A DNA stretch of 64,000 nucleotides from Luteimicrobium subarcticum (GCF_002798015.1 NZ_PGTZ01000010.1:229219-293218); one strand, 5' to 3'. Shown: positions 1 to 8,999, numbered from the stretch's first letter. Notes: generated by a model not told the origin, from the sequence alone. Numbers and translations: made by a program.

Positions 1-1396
1 CGGCGGTCCACGTGTCGAATCCCGTCGCCCCGGACCCGAGCCGCCAGCGCGGACCGTCCACCGCGGCCCCCGCGTCCTCGCCGCCGCGCAGCATCCGCGC
101 GAGCAGCTGGAGCAGGACCTGCGGCTGCGCGTCACCGCCCATCGTGCCCAGGACGGCCCGCAGCGCACCGTCCGGCCGCGTCACGACGACCGGCGCGAGC
201 GTGTGCGGCGGACGTCGCCCCGGCCCGTACTCCGCCCGGTGCCCGGGCACGAGGGAGAAGCCGTAGCCCCTGTTCTGCAGGTTGATGCCCGTGCGCGGCT
301 CGAAGAGACCGCTGCCGAAGCCCGCGGCGTTCGACTGGATGAGCGACACCGCGAGCCCACCGCCGTCGGCCGCGCACAGGTACGTCGTGTCGCCGTCGCG
401 CTGCACCGGCTCGGGCCGGGGCGCCCGGACGTCCGGCGCGATCCCCGCGCGGCGGGCGGCTGCGTCGTCCGGCGGGGCCGCACCCTCCGCGAGGACGTCC
501 GGCCGGTCGTGCCCGGCCGCGCGCGCCGCCTCGACCAGCAGGTGGGCCCAGAGCGGGTCGGCCGGATCGTCCGGGAGGTCCAGCCCGTCCGCGATCGCCG
601 CCCCCAGCGTCACCAGGTACCCCGACGACGCCGGCGGCGTGCTCCACACGACGTGCCCCCAGGCGGGAGCGGACACCGGTGCCACCCAGTCGGCCAGGAG
701 GCGCTCGAGGTCGCCCGCGACGAACTCGGGGACGTCACGATCCACCGCGCCGAGCGCCAGCAGCCCTTCGCCGAGCTCGCCGCCGTAGAAGGCGTCCCTG
801 CCCCGCGCCGCGATCCCCCGCAGCGTCCGCGCGACGCCCGGTCGACGCACCCGGGCGCCCGCGTGGGTCGCCGCGAGCAGGTCCGTCGCACCGACCGTCC
901 CGACGAGCCGCGCCGCCGGGCGCACCAGGAGCGGCGACGCGGGGAACCCGTCGTCCGCGAGCTGCACGGCGCGAGCGAACAGGTCCGCGAGGGGACGCGT
1001 GCCGTATCGCTCGTGGAGTGCGACGAGCCCGTCGACGCACCCCGGCACGGGGACCGACCGCACGTCGCCCTGGAACGGCATGCGCGTCGCGCCCTCGGCA
1101 CGGAGACGGTCGGGGTCCGCACCGGACCCGGCCCGCCCCGACGCGTCGAGCGCCGCCGGCGCCGCGGACCCGTCGTGCACGAGGGCGAACAGGTCGCCCC
1201 CGAGGCCGCACAGGTGCGGGGCCGTGACGGCCAGGACGGCGTGCGTCGCCAGAGCGGCGTCGACCGCGTTGCCGCCGTGGGCCAGGACGTCCACGCCCGC
1301 CGCCGTCGCGAGGTGGTCGACCGACGCGACCATGCCACGGGACGCGTACCGGGTCGATGCTGCGGTCGGTGCTGCGGTCGATGCTGCCCTGTTCAC
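1..1396 (-). CDS. ggt: Gamma-glutamyltransferase, partial (3' end outside window)
   Basis: Member of the gamma-glutamyltranspeptidase family (Ntn hydrolase) that splits or transfers gamma-glutamyl groups from glutathione-like substrates. The reading frame is open to the left edge. The start chosen is the GTG at 1396, giving MNRAASTAAPTAAS then RYASRGMVASVDHLATAAG, the usual family N-terminus; an ATG at 1333 lies inside the conserved block. The autoprocessing site is visible as GDTTYLCAAD, with the nucleophile Thr at about residue 337, followed by SNAAGFGSG and GINLQNRGYGF. There is no signal peptide, so it resembles cytoplasmic YwrD-type enzymes rather than periplasmic Ggt. About 129 residues follow the catalytic Thr in the window; small subunits are usually longer, so some 50-60 residues are missing. 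Confidence 0.9.
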   Translation of the reverse strand, partial: MNRAASTAAPTAASTRYASRGMVASVDHLATAAGVDVLAHGGNAVDAALATHAVLAVTAPHLCGLGGDLFALVHDGSAAPAALDASGRAGSGADPDRLRAEGATRMPFQGDVRSVPVPGCVDGLVALHERYGTRPLADLFARAVQLADDGFPASPLLVRPAARLVGTVGATDLLAATHAGARVRRPGVARTLRGIAARGRDAFYGGELGEGLLALGAVDRDVPEFVAGDLERLLADWVAPVSAPAWGHVVWSTPPASSGYLVTLGAAIADGLDLPDDPADPLWAHLLVEAARAAGHDRPDVLAEGAAPPDDAAARRAGIAPDVRAPRPEPVQRDGDTTYLCAADGGGLAVSLIQSNAAGFGSGLFEPRTGINLQNRGYGFSLVPGHRAEYGPGRRPPHTLAPVVVTRPDGALRAVLGTMGGDAQPQVLLQLLARMLRGGEDAGAAVDGPRWRLGSGATGFDTWTA

Positions 1397-1552
1397 CCGT
1401 CCGACCCTACGACCCGCGCCCGCACCCGCCCGCCCGCGCCGTCGCCGAACGGGCGGTTGTCCACCGCATCCGGGCCCCAAGGGTGGACAGGCTCCCGCTC
1501 GGCGCGGGACAAGAACCCAGTGGGAGCGGTGGAGTCCCGGGGGTCCGGGCAC

Positions 1553-2254
1553 TCACGCGTCGGCGCGCTCGACGACAGCGGGATGGCGGTGGTCGTCGTA
1601 CCGGACCGCGACGCCGGCCACCCGTTCGGGGTCGACCTCGTCGGCGTACGCGACGTACGCGGGCAGGGTCCACGGCGGCAGGACGTCGGGTGCGTCCCGC
1701 GCGACACGCGACCGCGTACCGGGACGCGTCGAGAGGTGGATCGCGACGTCGAACGGGAGCGCACGCCCGAGCAGCAGCGAGCCGTCGACCACGAGGACCG
1801 TCCCCGCCGGCGTCGGTCGGCGCACCGAGCGGGTCGAGCGATCGGTGCGCGGGTCGCGCAACGACGGCAGGTACTCCCCCGTGCCGCCCGGCCCGAACGG
1901 GTCGAGCACCTCGCGACGCAGCGCACGCTCGTCGAGCCACAGGTCGCGCAGCGCCGTCACGTCCTCCCGGCCGTGCTCGAACCGCTGCGACGCAGGTCTC
2001 CAGAAGAGCGCGGCCGCGACCCGCACGACGGCTCGGCCCGCCGCCTCGAGCGGCGCCACGAGCGCGTCCGCCAGCGCATCGGGACGGGTCGACGGGTCCC
2101 CGTCGACGACGACCCTGAGGCGTCCGCCCGACGCCCCCGACGCCCCGGACGCCCCCACAGCGAGCACCGTCGCGACGACGCCCTCGACGAGGGCCGCCGG
2201 CGTCACCGGCCGGACCGTCACCGAGCCCACCGCCACCTCGTCCCGCCGCGACAC
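1553..2254 (-). CDS. Uridine kinase-like protein with degenerate P-loop
   Basis: About 233 residues from a GTG at 2254. The layout matches actinobacterial uridine-kinase-like nucleoside kinases: a beta strand and P-loop position near residues 47-60, FWRPASQRFEHGRED, LLDPFGPGGTGEYLPSLRD, then VLVVDGSLLLGRALPFDVA, the usual hydrophobic strand before the lid. The Walker A motif is not intact: where GxxGxGK(S/T) is expected the sequence reads DGDPSTRPDALAD, with no Lys. Kinase activity is therefore doubtful; it may be a pseudokinase or bind nucleotide another way. The start is uncertain because the frame stays open upstream through low-complexity DNA. Confidence is good for the family and low for activity. 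Confidence 0.65.
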   Translation of the reverse strand: MSRRDEVAVGSVTVRPVTPAALVEGVVATVLAVGASGASGASGGRLRVVVDGDPSTRPDALADALVAPLEAAGRAVVRVAAALFWRPASQRFEHGREDVTALRDLWLDERALRREVLDPFGPGGTGEYLPSLRDPRTDRSTRSVRRPTPAGTVLVVDGSLLLGRALPFDVAIHLSTRPGTRSRVARDAPDVLPPWTLPAYVAYADEVDPERVAGVAVRYDDHRHPAVVERADA

Positions 2255-2448
2255 GGATGCGTCATGACCTGGAGGTCGCGTCCGGCCGCTGGCTCGGCGG
2301 CTCGTCCGGAGTCCCCGTGGTCGGCGTCGCGCGCGGCCGGCGCGACCGGCGCGGTCGGCGCGGTCGGCGCGGTCGGGGCGGTCGGCGCGGTCGGGGCGGC
2401 CGGCGCGGCGAGCGACGGCGCAGGTGTCGGGACGGTGTCTCGCGTCAT
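2218..2448 (-). CDS. Possible small Pro/Ala/Thr-rich ORF over a tandem repeat
   Basis: ATG-started frame of 76 codons, MTRDTVPTPAPSLAAPAAP then repeated APT units, overlapping the start of the kinase-like gene by 37 bases in another frame. The repeats come from the 9-bp array at 2351-2404. No recognisable domain, and the upstream GTGGA is a poor ribosome site. It may be a real short protein, a lost N-terminal extension of the kinase-like gene, or chance coding in G+C-rich DNA. Confidence 0.15.
   Translation of the reverse strand: MTRDTVPTPAPSLAAPAAPTAPTAPTAPTAPTAPVAPAARDADHGDSGRAAEPAAGRDLQVMTHPCRGGTRWRWAR
2351..2404. repeat. 9-bp tandem array, six units
   Basis: Six consecutive copies of GCGGTCGGC with G/C variation at the last position and one T-to-C change, in the gap between the kinase-like gene and the tRNA. 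Unit length is a multiple of three, so the minus-strand frames over it stay open and read APT repeats. Such arrays often vary in copy number between strains. Confidence 0.85.
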
Positions 2449-2768
2449 GTCGGGGTCCACCGTAGTCGCCGGCGAACGGGACGGTCGGCGCCACCGTCGG
2501 GCGACGAACCCCGCGGTTCGTGACGCCACGCACCACAACCCCCCGCACGGAGTCCGACCACGCCGCACCACATCGTCGCGAACCGCACGCTGCCGCCACG
2601 CCGCCGACGCCCGGGAGCCCACCGCCGAGGCGCTGTGGTGCTCCACGGCACGAAGACGGGAACGGCCGGCGCGCGACGAGCACCGTGCGCGCCCAAGGAA
2701 CGGCGGGCGAGCCGGAAGCGCGGCGGCGAACGGGAGCGAGAGCGGGAGCGCGGGAGCGGGACCACGGG

Positions 2769-2817
2769 CGCCGGGCGCCGGGCGCCGGACGCCGGACGCC
2801 GGACGCCGGACGCCGGA
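2769..2817. repeat. 7-bp tandem array, seven units
   Basis: Seven head-to-tail copies of CGCCGGR (the first two end in G, the next five in A). Directly before it, around 2725-2760, is a looser purine-rich stretch of GGGAGC-like hexamers. Together with the 9-bp array this fills much of the 630-base gap 2255-2884, in which I see no convincing gene. Confidence 0.85.
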
Positions 2818-2838
2818 CGACGCCACCGCACGCGGTCG

Positions 2839-2872
2839 GGCCGGGATCGTGGTCGTTCCCACGATCCCGGCC
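2839..2872 (-). terminator. Hairpin terminator of tRNA-Ser
   Basis: Perfect 14-bp inverted repeat (GGCCGGGATCGTGG and its complement) around a 6-nt loop, starting 12 nt beyond the tRNA 3' end on the minus strand. No U-tract follows, as is common in high-G+C actinobacteria. Confidence 0.8.
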
Positions 2873-2884
2873 CGTCCAGCAGAG

Positions 2885-2969
2885 CGGAGGGCGAGGGATT
2901 CGAACCCCCGGTGCGTTGCCGCACAACGGTTTTCAAGACCGTCACATTAGGCCGCTCTGTCAGCCCTCC
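2885..2969 (-). tRNA. tRNA-Ser (anticodon TGA)
   Basis: 85-nt class II tRNA on the minus strand. Acceptor arms GGAGGGC/GCCCTCC pair perfectly with discriminator G. The anticodon loop CTTGAAA with TGA lies at plus positions 2933-2935, the long variable arm GTGCGGCAACGCAC is present, and the T-arm has GGTTCGAATCC. No CCA is encoded. It reads UCN serine codons, chiefly UCA. Confidence 0.97.
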
Positions 2970-3020
2970 CGGGGAGCGCAGGGCTCCCGCGCGGCCCATT
3001 CTGGCACGTCCCGGACGCGC

Positions 3021-3055
3021 GACGGCCCCCGGACCACGAGGGTCAGGGGGCCGTC
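3021..3055 (-). terminator. Terminator of the conservon operon
   Basis: Strong inverted repeat GACGGCCCCC...GGGGGCCGTC extended by GACC/GGTC near a 5-nt loop. It lies about 60 bases beyond the stop of the last conservon gene and between it and the tRNA. Confidence 0.75.
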
Positions 3056-3115
3056 GACGGCGCGTCTGTCGCGGGTGAGAGCGACCGGCCGCGTCAGCGC
3101 GTGGTCACACCGCCG

Positions 3116-3928
3116 TCACTGGGCGGCGGGCGCCGGTGCTGCCTGGGCGGCACCCTGCTGCGCGCGGAGCTGCTGCATCGCGAGCTGCACGAGCTGGACG
3201 AGCGTCTGCTTGGTGGCGGCGCGCGACCGGGCGTCCGTGTACAGCATGGGGACGTTCGCCGGGATCTGCAGGGCCTCGCGGACGTCCTCGATGCGGTGCT
3301 TCGCGACACCGTCGAAGCAGTTCACGCCGACGACGAACGGGATGCCGCGCGACTCGAAGTAGTCGATCGCGGGGAAGCACTGCTCGAGGCGCTCCGTGTC
3401 GACGAGGACGACCGCACCGATCGCGCCACGGACCAGGTCGTCCCACATGAAGAGGAACCGGTCCTGGCCGGGCGTACCGAACAGGTACAGCCACAGGTTG
3501 CCGGGGAGGGCGACGCGGCCGAAGTCCATCGCGACGGTCGTGGTGAGCTTGCGGTCGGAGACGCCCCCGGCGTCGTCGACGCCCACGGAGTGCTCCGTCA
3601 TCGCGGCCTCGGTGTTGAGGGGCTCGACGTCGGAGATCGACCCGATGAAGGTCGTCTTGCCCACGGCGAATCCGCCGGCGACGACGATCTTCACGACGGT
3701 CGGGGCGGGGCGGCCGACCTCGGCCGCGGTGCCCTGCGCGTCACCGGTCGCGGGGGCTGCGGGCTGCGCCGGCGCGTTGAGGTCGGCGGGGACGCCACGC
3801 AGGACCGGCGGGGCCGGCTGCGCCGCGACACCCGGCTGCGCTGCCGGCTGCGGGGCGGCGGGTGCGACACCGACCGAGTTGCGCACCGGCGCGCCGGGCG
3901 CGGGGTGCTCAGAGGGAGGAAATGCCAT
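3116..3928 (-). CDS. cvnD: Conservon GTP-binding protein CvnD
   Basis: Ras-like small GTPase of the actinobacterial conservon family, 270 residues from the ATG at 3928; an ATG at 3937 is an alternative. The first 75 or so residues are a Pro/Ala-rich linker. The G domain follows with Walker A GGFAVGKTTF (about 85-94), the switch-II position as FGTPGQDRF and a base-recognition element VGVNCFDG typical of CvnD. The start overlaps the 3' end of the DUF742 gene by 20 bases, implying coupled translation. In characterised conservons CvnD forms a membrane complex with CvnA, B and C that acts like a GPCR-type switch in development; here that role is by homology. Confidence 0.9.
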   Translation of the reverse strand: MAFPPSEHPAPGAPVRNSVGVAPAAPQPAAQPGVAAQPAPPVLRGVPADLNAPAQPAAPATGDAQGTAAEVGRPAPTVVKIVVAGGFAVGKTTFIGSISDVEPLNTEAAMTEHSVGVDDAGGVSDRKLTTTVAMDFGRVALPGNLWLYLFGTPGQDRFLFMWDDLVRGAIGAVVLVDTERLEQCFPAIDYFESRGIPFVVGVNCFDGVAKHRIEDVREALQIPANVPMLYTDARSRAATKQTLVQLVQLAMQQLRAQQGAAQAAPAPAAQ

Positions 3929-4328
3929 TGAGAACACTCTCCAGGACGCTCAGGGACAGGCCGGGGTTGTGACCGTGGCCCGTGTGCACGTTGACGGGGG
4001 CTGACGTGTGGACGGTGACGTACCCCTCGTCCGAGAGGTCCGCGACCAAGATGCGGACGACACCGAGCGGAAGGCGCAGCAACGCCGAGAGCTCCGCGAC
4101 GGAGACGTAGTTGTGGGCTGCGTGCTGGAGGATGGAGCGCTTCTCGGGCGGCAGGCCGTAGCCGTTGACCGCGCCGGGCATGACCTCGACGAGGGCTTCG
4201 AGCGGCAGGTCCGACGTCGCGGACCGCACGCGGCCTCCGGTCACCGCGTACGGGCGCACCGTGGCGGCCTCGAACACCTCGTGCCCGTGCGGCATGGCCG
4301 GAATCCCTCCGGGAATCGTGTTCGTCAC
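3909..4328 (-). CDS. cvnC: DUF742 conservon protein CvnC
   Basis: 139-residue DUF742 protein. The N-terminus MTNTIPGGIPAMPHGHEVFE leads into VRPYAVTGGRVRS, the family signature, then a winged-helix-like part (HNYVSVAELSALLRLPLGVVRILVADL) and a short acidic or His-rich tail. It sits 20 bases after the Roadblock gene and overlaps the GTPase gene. In conservons CvnC is the third component, thought to bridge the sensor kinase and GTPase. Confidence 0.92.
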   Translation of the reverse strand: MTNTIPGGIPAMPHGHEVFEAATVRPYAVTGGRVRSATSDLPLEALVEVMPGAVNGYGLPPEKRSILQHAAHNYVSVAELSALLRLPLGVVRILVADLSDEGYVTVHTSAPVNVHTGHGHNPGLSLSVLESVLNGISSL

Positions 4329-4348
4329 TCGCCTCTCCGTCCTGCTGC

Positions 4349-4795
4349 TCAGCCCTGGGCGCGCGTTGCGCCGTCGATGGGCAGGTTGCCACGCATCTCG
4401 GAGATGAGCTGCGGGGTCAGCGTCGCCTCGGTGCGGGAGACGAGCATCGCCATCTCGTAACCGATCAGGCCGACGTCACAGTTTGACTCAGCGACGACCG
4501 CGAGAACAGACCCGTTGGAGATGTTCATCAGGAACAGGAACCCGTTGTCCATCTCGATGATGGCCTGGCGGACGTTGCCGCCGCCGAGCTGGCGGGCCGC
4601 GCCGCGGGTCAGGCTGGACATACCGGACACGATCGCGGCGAGCTGGTCGCCGCTGGTCCGGTCGAGCCGGTCCGACATCGCCATCAGCAGGCCGTCGGCG
4701 GACACCACCAAGGTGTGGCGGCTACCAGGTACGGTCCGCACGAAGTTGTCGAGGAGCCACCCGAACGTGGTGGCCTCGGTGCTGAGCGCGTTCAC
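4349..4795 (-). CDS. cvnB: Roadblock/LC7 conservon protein CvnB
   Basis: 148-residue Roadblock/LC7 protein, MNALSTEATTFGWLLDNFV, with the core strands HTLVVSADGLLMAMSDRL and GFLFLMNISNGSVLAVVAES. The GTG at 4795 is preferred over the upstream ATG at 4840 because GGAGGAAGA lies just before it. Roadblock proteins act as regulators or GAP-like partners of small GTPases, here the CvnD encoded two genes downstream. Confidence 0.92.
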   Translation of the reverse strand: MNALSTEATTFGWLLDNFVRTVPGSRHTLVVSADGLLMAMSDRLDRTSGDQLAAIVSGMSSLTRGAARQLGGGNVRQAIIEMDNGFLFLMNISNGSVLAVVAESNCDVGLIGYEMAMLVSRTEATLTPQLISEMRGNLPIDGATRAQG

Positions 4796-4873
4796 TCTTC
4801 CTCCAGGTCTCGCTGCGGTGCAGCTCGGATCGTGCTCCACGCCTCGCGGCGGTGGTGGTCGGTCGGTGTTCGG

Positions 4874-7800
4874 TTAGTGCTGACCCCGCGGGCCGTCGGG
4901 TCCCGCGGTCTGGTCGCGCCGCCCGAACGCGGCCTCGAACTCGGCGTCGAGGTCCAGGGAGGACGTCCCGGTGGACGCCTCCTCCCGCGCGCGCTGGGTG
5001 GCGCTCTGGAACGCCCGGAGCCGCTCGCGCAGCACCTCGGCGTCGCGGTCGATGCCGTCGGACGTCCCTGCCGGGGGCTCCGACGCCTGCTCCCGCCGGG
5101 CGCGACGGGTGAGGGACGGACCGGAGCCCACCTCGACCATCGGCTGGTAGGTCGCACCGGTGGGGGGCGCGTCGGCCAGGCTCGGGCTGGTCCGCAAGAG
5201 GCTCGTCATCTCCTCGTAGAGGACGGCGGACGCGAGCCACTCGGACTTCGCGGCCACGGGGTCGACGGTGTAGGCCGGGTCGAGCGGGTCGGGCTCGGTC
5301 GGACGGTAGGAGCGTGCCGAGGGCGACGCCGCGACGACGCGGGGTCCGGCGTGGTCGCCGCGTGCCGGGTCGAGGTCGACGGGTGCCGGTGCGGCGGGCT
5401 GCCAGCCTGCGGAGTCCGCGACGGGCGGACCGGCGGGCTCGTAGACGGCCTCCTCGTACGAGCGGGCGCCGGCGTACGGCGTCCGTGCGTCGTCGACCGG
5501 CTGCGCGTCCCAGTGGCCCGGCGCGGCCTGCTGCGACTCGACGACCTGCGGCTCCGCGGGTGCGGGGGCGTAAGGCGCCGGGGTGCGCCAGGCACCGTCA
5601 GCGGGGGCGGGCACGACCGGCGTGGGGTGCGTCAGCGTGCGCAGCGCGTCGGTGTACGCCTGCTGCGACGAGCCGCGCCGGAACCAGCCGCGGTTCCGCT
5701 TGGCGGCCTCGCGGACGTCGCGACGGGTCGGCAGGTTGGACAGCAGGTCGTCGAAGCCGGGGAGCTGCTGCGCGAACGGGTCGACCTCGGCGTGCTGCTC
5801 GTAGGCGACGTCGTCCGACACGGCGGCCTGCGGCTCGCCCGCCGGGACGACCGGCAGGGCCTCGTCCGTCCAGGCGCCCACGGCGGGCTCGCCCTCGGCC
5901 TCTTCCGCACCACGGCCGAAGTAGCCGCCGAGGTCGGAGTACGGGGACGACTCCGCACCGGCGGGCGCTGGCTCCCACAGCGGGGAGGCGACGTCGTCAC
6001 CGGCGCCGGTCGCGGCGGCGCCGCGTGCCGGCAGGGCCTCCGTGCGGGACGGGAGCTCGGTGCCGGCCTCGAACTGGGGCGCCCACGACTCCTGGGGCTC
6101 GACCTCGAAGTCGGTCAGGCCCTGGTCGTCGACGAAGAGCGCGTGGTACGCGTGCTCGTCCGCCTGCTGGCCGACGGCCGGCTCCTCGAGCCCGCGCCCG
6201 GCGGGGACGTACGGCTCGGGCGCGACGGTCGGCTCGGGGACGTTCGCCGCGGGCGCCTGGACGGCCTCGGGCTCGCCGCCCACCACGCGGTCGAGGCTGT
6301 TCATCGAGCGGAAGCCGCTGAACATCGAGGTGCGGACGACGTCGTCGGGCACGGCCAGGAGGTCGACCGACGTGTCGTCGGGCAGCTCGCCGGGCGATGC
6401 CGCGGAGGCGGGCAGCGAGAGCAGACCGGACTCGACCACGGGCTCTGCCGGGGCGGGCGTGCGCGGCCGGCTCGGCAGCGACGCCGCGGCGCTGGGCGCC
6501 TCCGGCGGCGCCCAGCCGGACGCCTCGTCGCCGAGGTCGGAGGACAGCTCCGGGGAGGCGAGCGGCGGGAGCACCACGGACCCGGCACCGGTGCTCGTCG
6601 CGACGCCCGCGGTCTCGGGGCGCGCGGTGCGGCGGCGCGGCATTCCGGTCGCGGTCGTGCCGTCGGTGAGCTTGTCGAGGTCGACGGCCTGGACGACCTC
6701 GGGCTCGGGCGTCGGCAGCGGCGTGCGGGTGGCGGACTCGCGGGTGGGCAGCGCGGCGGGGGCCGTGTCGCCCGAGATCTCGCGGGCTGCGGCCTGGGTC
6801 TCGGCCGTCAGCGGGTCGGTCGGCTGCGGCAGCGGGACCGCGGAGTCGGCGACGAAGAGCGCGCCGGGGAAGTTCACGATCGCGGTCGTGCCCTGGCCGT
6901 TCTCGCCGGTCGACACGAACTGGACGACCGCACCGAGACGACCGGCGAGGCGACCGACCACGTAGAGGCCGAGACGCTGTGCGCCGAGCACCTCGGACGC
7001 GGACTGCGACGACACGCGGGACGTCGCCTCGCGCAGCTCGTCCGGACCCATGCCGAGGCCGTAGTCGCGGATGAGGACCTGGACGCCCTCGGCGGTGCGG
7101 TTGGTGCTGACCTCGACAGGCGTGTGCGGCTCGGAGAAGCGCGTCGCGTTCTCGAAGAGCTCGGCGAGCAGGTGCGCGGAGGACAGCGCGTTGTGGCCGA
7201 GCATCAGCGGGTCGACCGGAAGCACGAGGCGGATCCGGTCGTACATCTCGATCTCGGACGACGCGGTACGGATGACGTCGGAGGTCGGCATGGGCTGGCG
7301 CACGCGGCGCCCCGAGTCGATGCCGGCGAGCACGAGGAGCGACTCGGCGTTACGACGCATCCGGGTCGCGAGGTGGTCGAGCCGGAACAGGTTCGCGAGA
7401 GCGCTCGGGTCTTCCTCGGTGCGCTCCAGGTCGTCGAGGAACGACAGCTGGCGGTTGAGGAGCACCTGGTCGCGGCGTGCGACGTTGACGAACATCTCGG
7501 CGATGGAGCCGCGGAGCGCCGCCTGCTCCTTCGCGACCTGGACGGTCGTCGAGTTCACGTCGTTGAACGCGCGGGCGAGCTGGCCGACCTCGTCGGAGGA
7601 CTCGACGGGGATCTGCTCGATGTGGGTGTCGGGCGCGCGACCGGGCTCGGCCACCTGCTCGACGAGGCGCGGGAGCTCCTCACGGACGTTCGCGGCGGCC
7701 GCCGTCAGACGGCGCAGCGGGCGCACGATCTGGCGGGCGATCGCGAGGGCGATCACCACGGCGAGGACGAGCGCGAGGACGGTGATCCCGAGGGTGATGA

Positions 7801-8764
7801 CGGACTGCGTGACGGCCGCGCCGCGCGTGTCGTCGGTCTGCTTGCCCACCTCGGTCCGGACGGAGTCGCGGACCGAGATCTTCTGGTTCGTGGCGTCGCG
7901 GGCGAGCGCGGGCCACTTCGCGACGCTGTCCGGGGTCGCGGCGTCCGGGCTACCGGTCGCCATGGCACCGCGGAGCACCTGGTACTCGCCGGTGGGCGCC
8001 TCGAGGAGGTTCTTGATGCCGAGGTCGACGAGCGCGGAGTTCGCGTCGTTCACGTCGGTGTCGTCGTTCTTGATGATGGCCGCGGTGCCGATGACGGCGG
8101 CGATGATCACGGGGTCGGTCTCGGAGACGGACGCCTTGGAGTTGCGGATCACCTGTCCGCCCTTGAGGACCTCGTAACCGGTCGTGGCCTCGACGGTGAA
8201 CTGCGACACCACCTGGTCGGTGGCGGCGTACGCGGAGATGTAGCGCGCGAGGTCGCGGTCCGGGATGGACTGGGCGACCGCGGTCGGGACGCGGAGGGCG
8301 GTGTCGACGATCGCCTGGTAGGCGTCGCTCGCGTAGTCGCCGTTGACGCCGTGGACGTCGACCTGGCGACGCACGACCTCGAGGCGGTCCGCGGACGCGA
8401 GGGTGCCGGTCACCGCGGTCTCGACGCGGTGGTCGAGGGCGCCGAGGTTGACGTCGCGGAGCAGCCGGTCACGCTTGGCGAGGGCGTCGTCCGTCGCGGT
8501 GCGCGCCGCCTTGAGGGTGGCCTCGTCCTCCTTGCCACCGCTCGTCACGGCGGCCACGGACGCGGCTCGCTCGGCCTGCATGGCGTCGATCGCGTCGTCC
8601 TGCGCGGGGAAGGTGTCGACGATCTGGCCGACGGCGCCGGCGACCCGAGCGTCTCCGATCGACTGGCCGGCGATGTACGCGGCAGCGACGAAGAGCACGA
8701 GGACGGGCACGGCGAGGGCGGCGAGGATCTTCCCTCGGACGCTCAACCTGCGGAGCATACGCAC
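4874..8764 (-). CDS. cvnA: Conservon sensor histidine kinase CvnA
   Basis: 1296-residue membrane kinase. A transmembrane helix at about 12-32 (ILAALAVPVLVLFVAAAYIA) and another at about 320-345 flank a large extracellular sensor region rich in helices. A HAMP-like linker follows, then a DHp-like region (LDHLATRMRRNAES, about 455-475) and a HATPase domain with N box HLLAELFENATRFS (about 535) and G box DYGLGMG (about 573). The last 650 residues are Pro/Ala/Glu-rich and predicted disordered, making it long for the family. First gene of cvnA-B-C-D; the promoter must lie in 8765-8999. No P450 gene (cvnE) follows. Confidence 0.9.
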   Translation of the reverse strand: MRMLRRLSVRGKILAALAVPVLVLFVAAAYIAGQSIGDARVAGAVGQIVDTFPAQDDAIDAMQAERAASVAAVTSGGKEDEATLKAARTATDDALAKRDRLLRDVNLGALDHRVETAVTGTLASADRLEVVRRQVDVHGVNGDYASDAYQAIVDTALRVPTAVAQSIPDRDLARYISAYAATDQVVSQFTVEATTGYEVLKGGQVIRNSKASVSETDPVIIAAVIGTAAIIKNDDTDVNDANSALVDLGIKNLLEAPTGEYQVLRGAMATGSPDAATPDSVAKWPALARDATNQKISVRDSVRTEVGKQTDDTRGAAVTQSVITLGITVLALVLAVVIALAIARQIVRPLRRLTAAAANVREELPRLVEQVAEPGRAPDTHIEQIPVESSDEVGQLARAFNDVNSTTVQVAKEQAALRGSIAEMFVNVARRDQVLLNRQLSFLDDLERTEEDPSALANLFRLDHLATRMRRNAESLLVLAGIDSGRRVRQPMPTSDVIRTASSEIEMYDRIRLVLPVDPLMLGHNALSSAHLLAELFENATRFSEPHTPVEVSTNRTAEGVQVLIRDYGLGMGPDELREATSRVSSQSASEVLGAQRLGLYVVGRLAGRLGAVVQFVSTGENGQGTTAIVNFPGALFVADSAVPLPQPTDPLTAETQAAAREISGDTAPAALPTRESATRTPLPTPEPEVVQAVDLDKLTDGTTATGMPRRRTARPETAGVATSTGAGSVVLPPLASPELSSDLGDEASGWAPPEAPSAAASLPSRPRTPAPAEPVVESGLLSLPASAASPGELPDDTSVDLLAVPDDVVRTSMFSGFRSMNSLDRVVGGEPEAVQAPAANVPEPTVAPEPYVPAGRGLEEPAVGQQADEHAYHALFVDDQGLTDFEVEPQESWAPQFEAGTELPSRTEALPARGAAATGAGDDVASPLWEPAPAGAESSPYSDLGGYFGRGAEEAEGEPAVGAWTDEALPVVPAGEPQAAVSDDVAYEQHAEVDPFAQQLPGFDDLLSNLPTRRDVREAAKRNRGWFRRGSSQQAYTDALRTLTHPTPVVPAPADGAWRTPAPYAPAPAEPQVVESQQAAPGHWDAQPVDDARTPYAGARSYEEAVYEPAGPPVADSAGWQPAAPAPVDLDPARGDHAGPRVVAASPSARSYRPTEPDPLDPAYTVDPVAAKSEWLASAVLYEEMTSLLRTSPSLADAPPTGATYQPMVEVGSGPSLTRRARREQASEPPAGTSDGIDRDAEVLRERLRAFQSATQRAREEASTGTSSLDLDAEFEAAFGRRDQTAGPDGPRGQH

Positions 8765-8999
8765 CTTCCTAGTCGACGCTGGGGCAGCGCCTGCATCAGC
8801 CGGGACGGCGCGCGCGCGGCCCCTTCATCGGTCCGCGCGCGTGAGTCAAGCCACGGAACTTCCGACCTACTATCGGTGAAGATCCCGCCATCGCCTAATC
8901 CGTTCGCTGCGTGGACGCGTGCCCCCCGAGGGCCGAGCTGCGTCGTCGAGCGGTCCCACCATCCGGTATGAGTGGGTCGCTGCGCAATAGTCTGGTCGC

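Noticed and set aside
2351..2817. CRISPR array
   Set aside because: The repeats are 7 and 9 bp, contiguous and without spacers; no cas genes are present.
203..2950. 915-codon open frame on the plus strand
   Set aside because: It lies antisense to the gamma-glutamyltransferase and kinase-like genes, has an Arg-rich translation without domains, and is the usual mirror frame of high-G+C coding DNA.
4715..8971. 1418-codon open frame on the plus strand
   Set aside because: Exact antisense of the CvnA kinase gene, whose domains and order are clear; Arg/Gly/Val-rich with no motifs.
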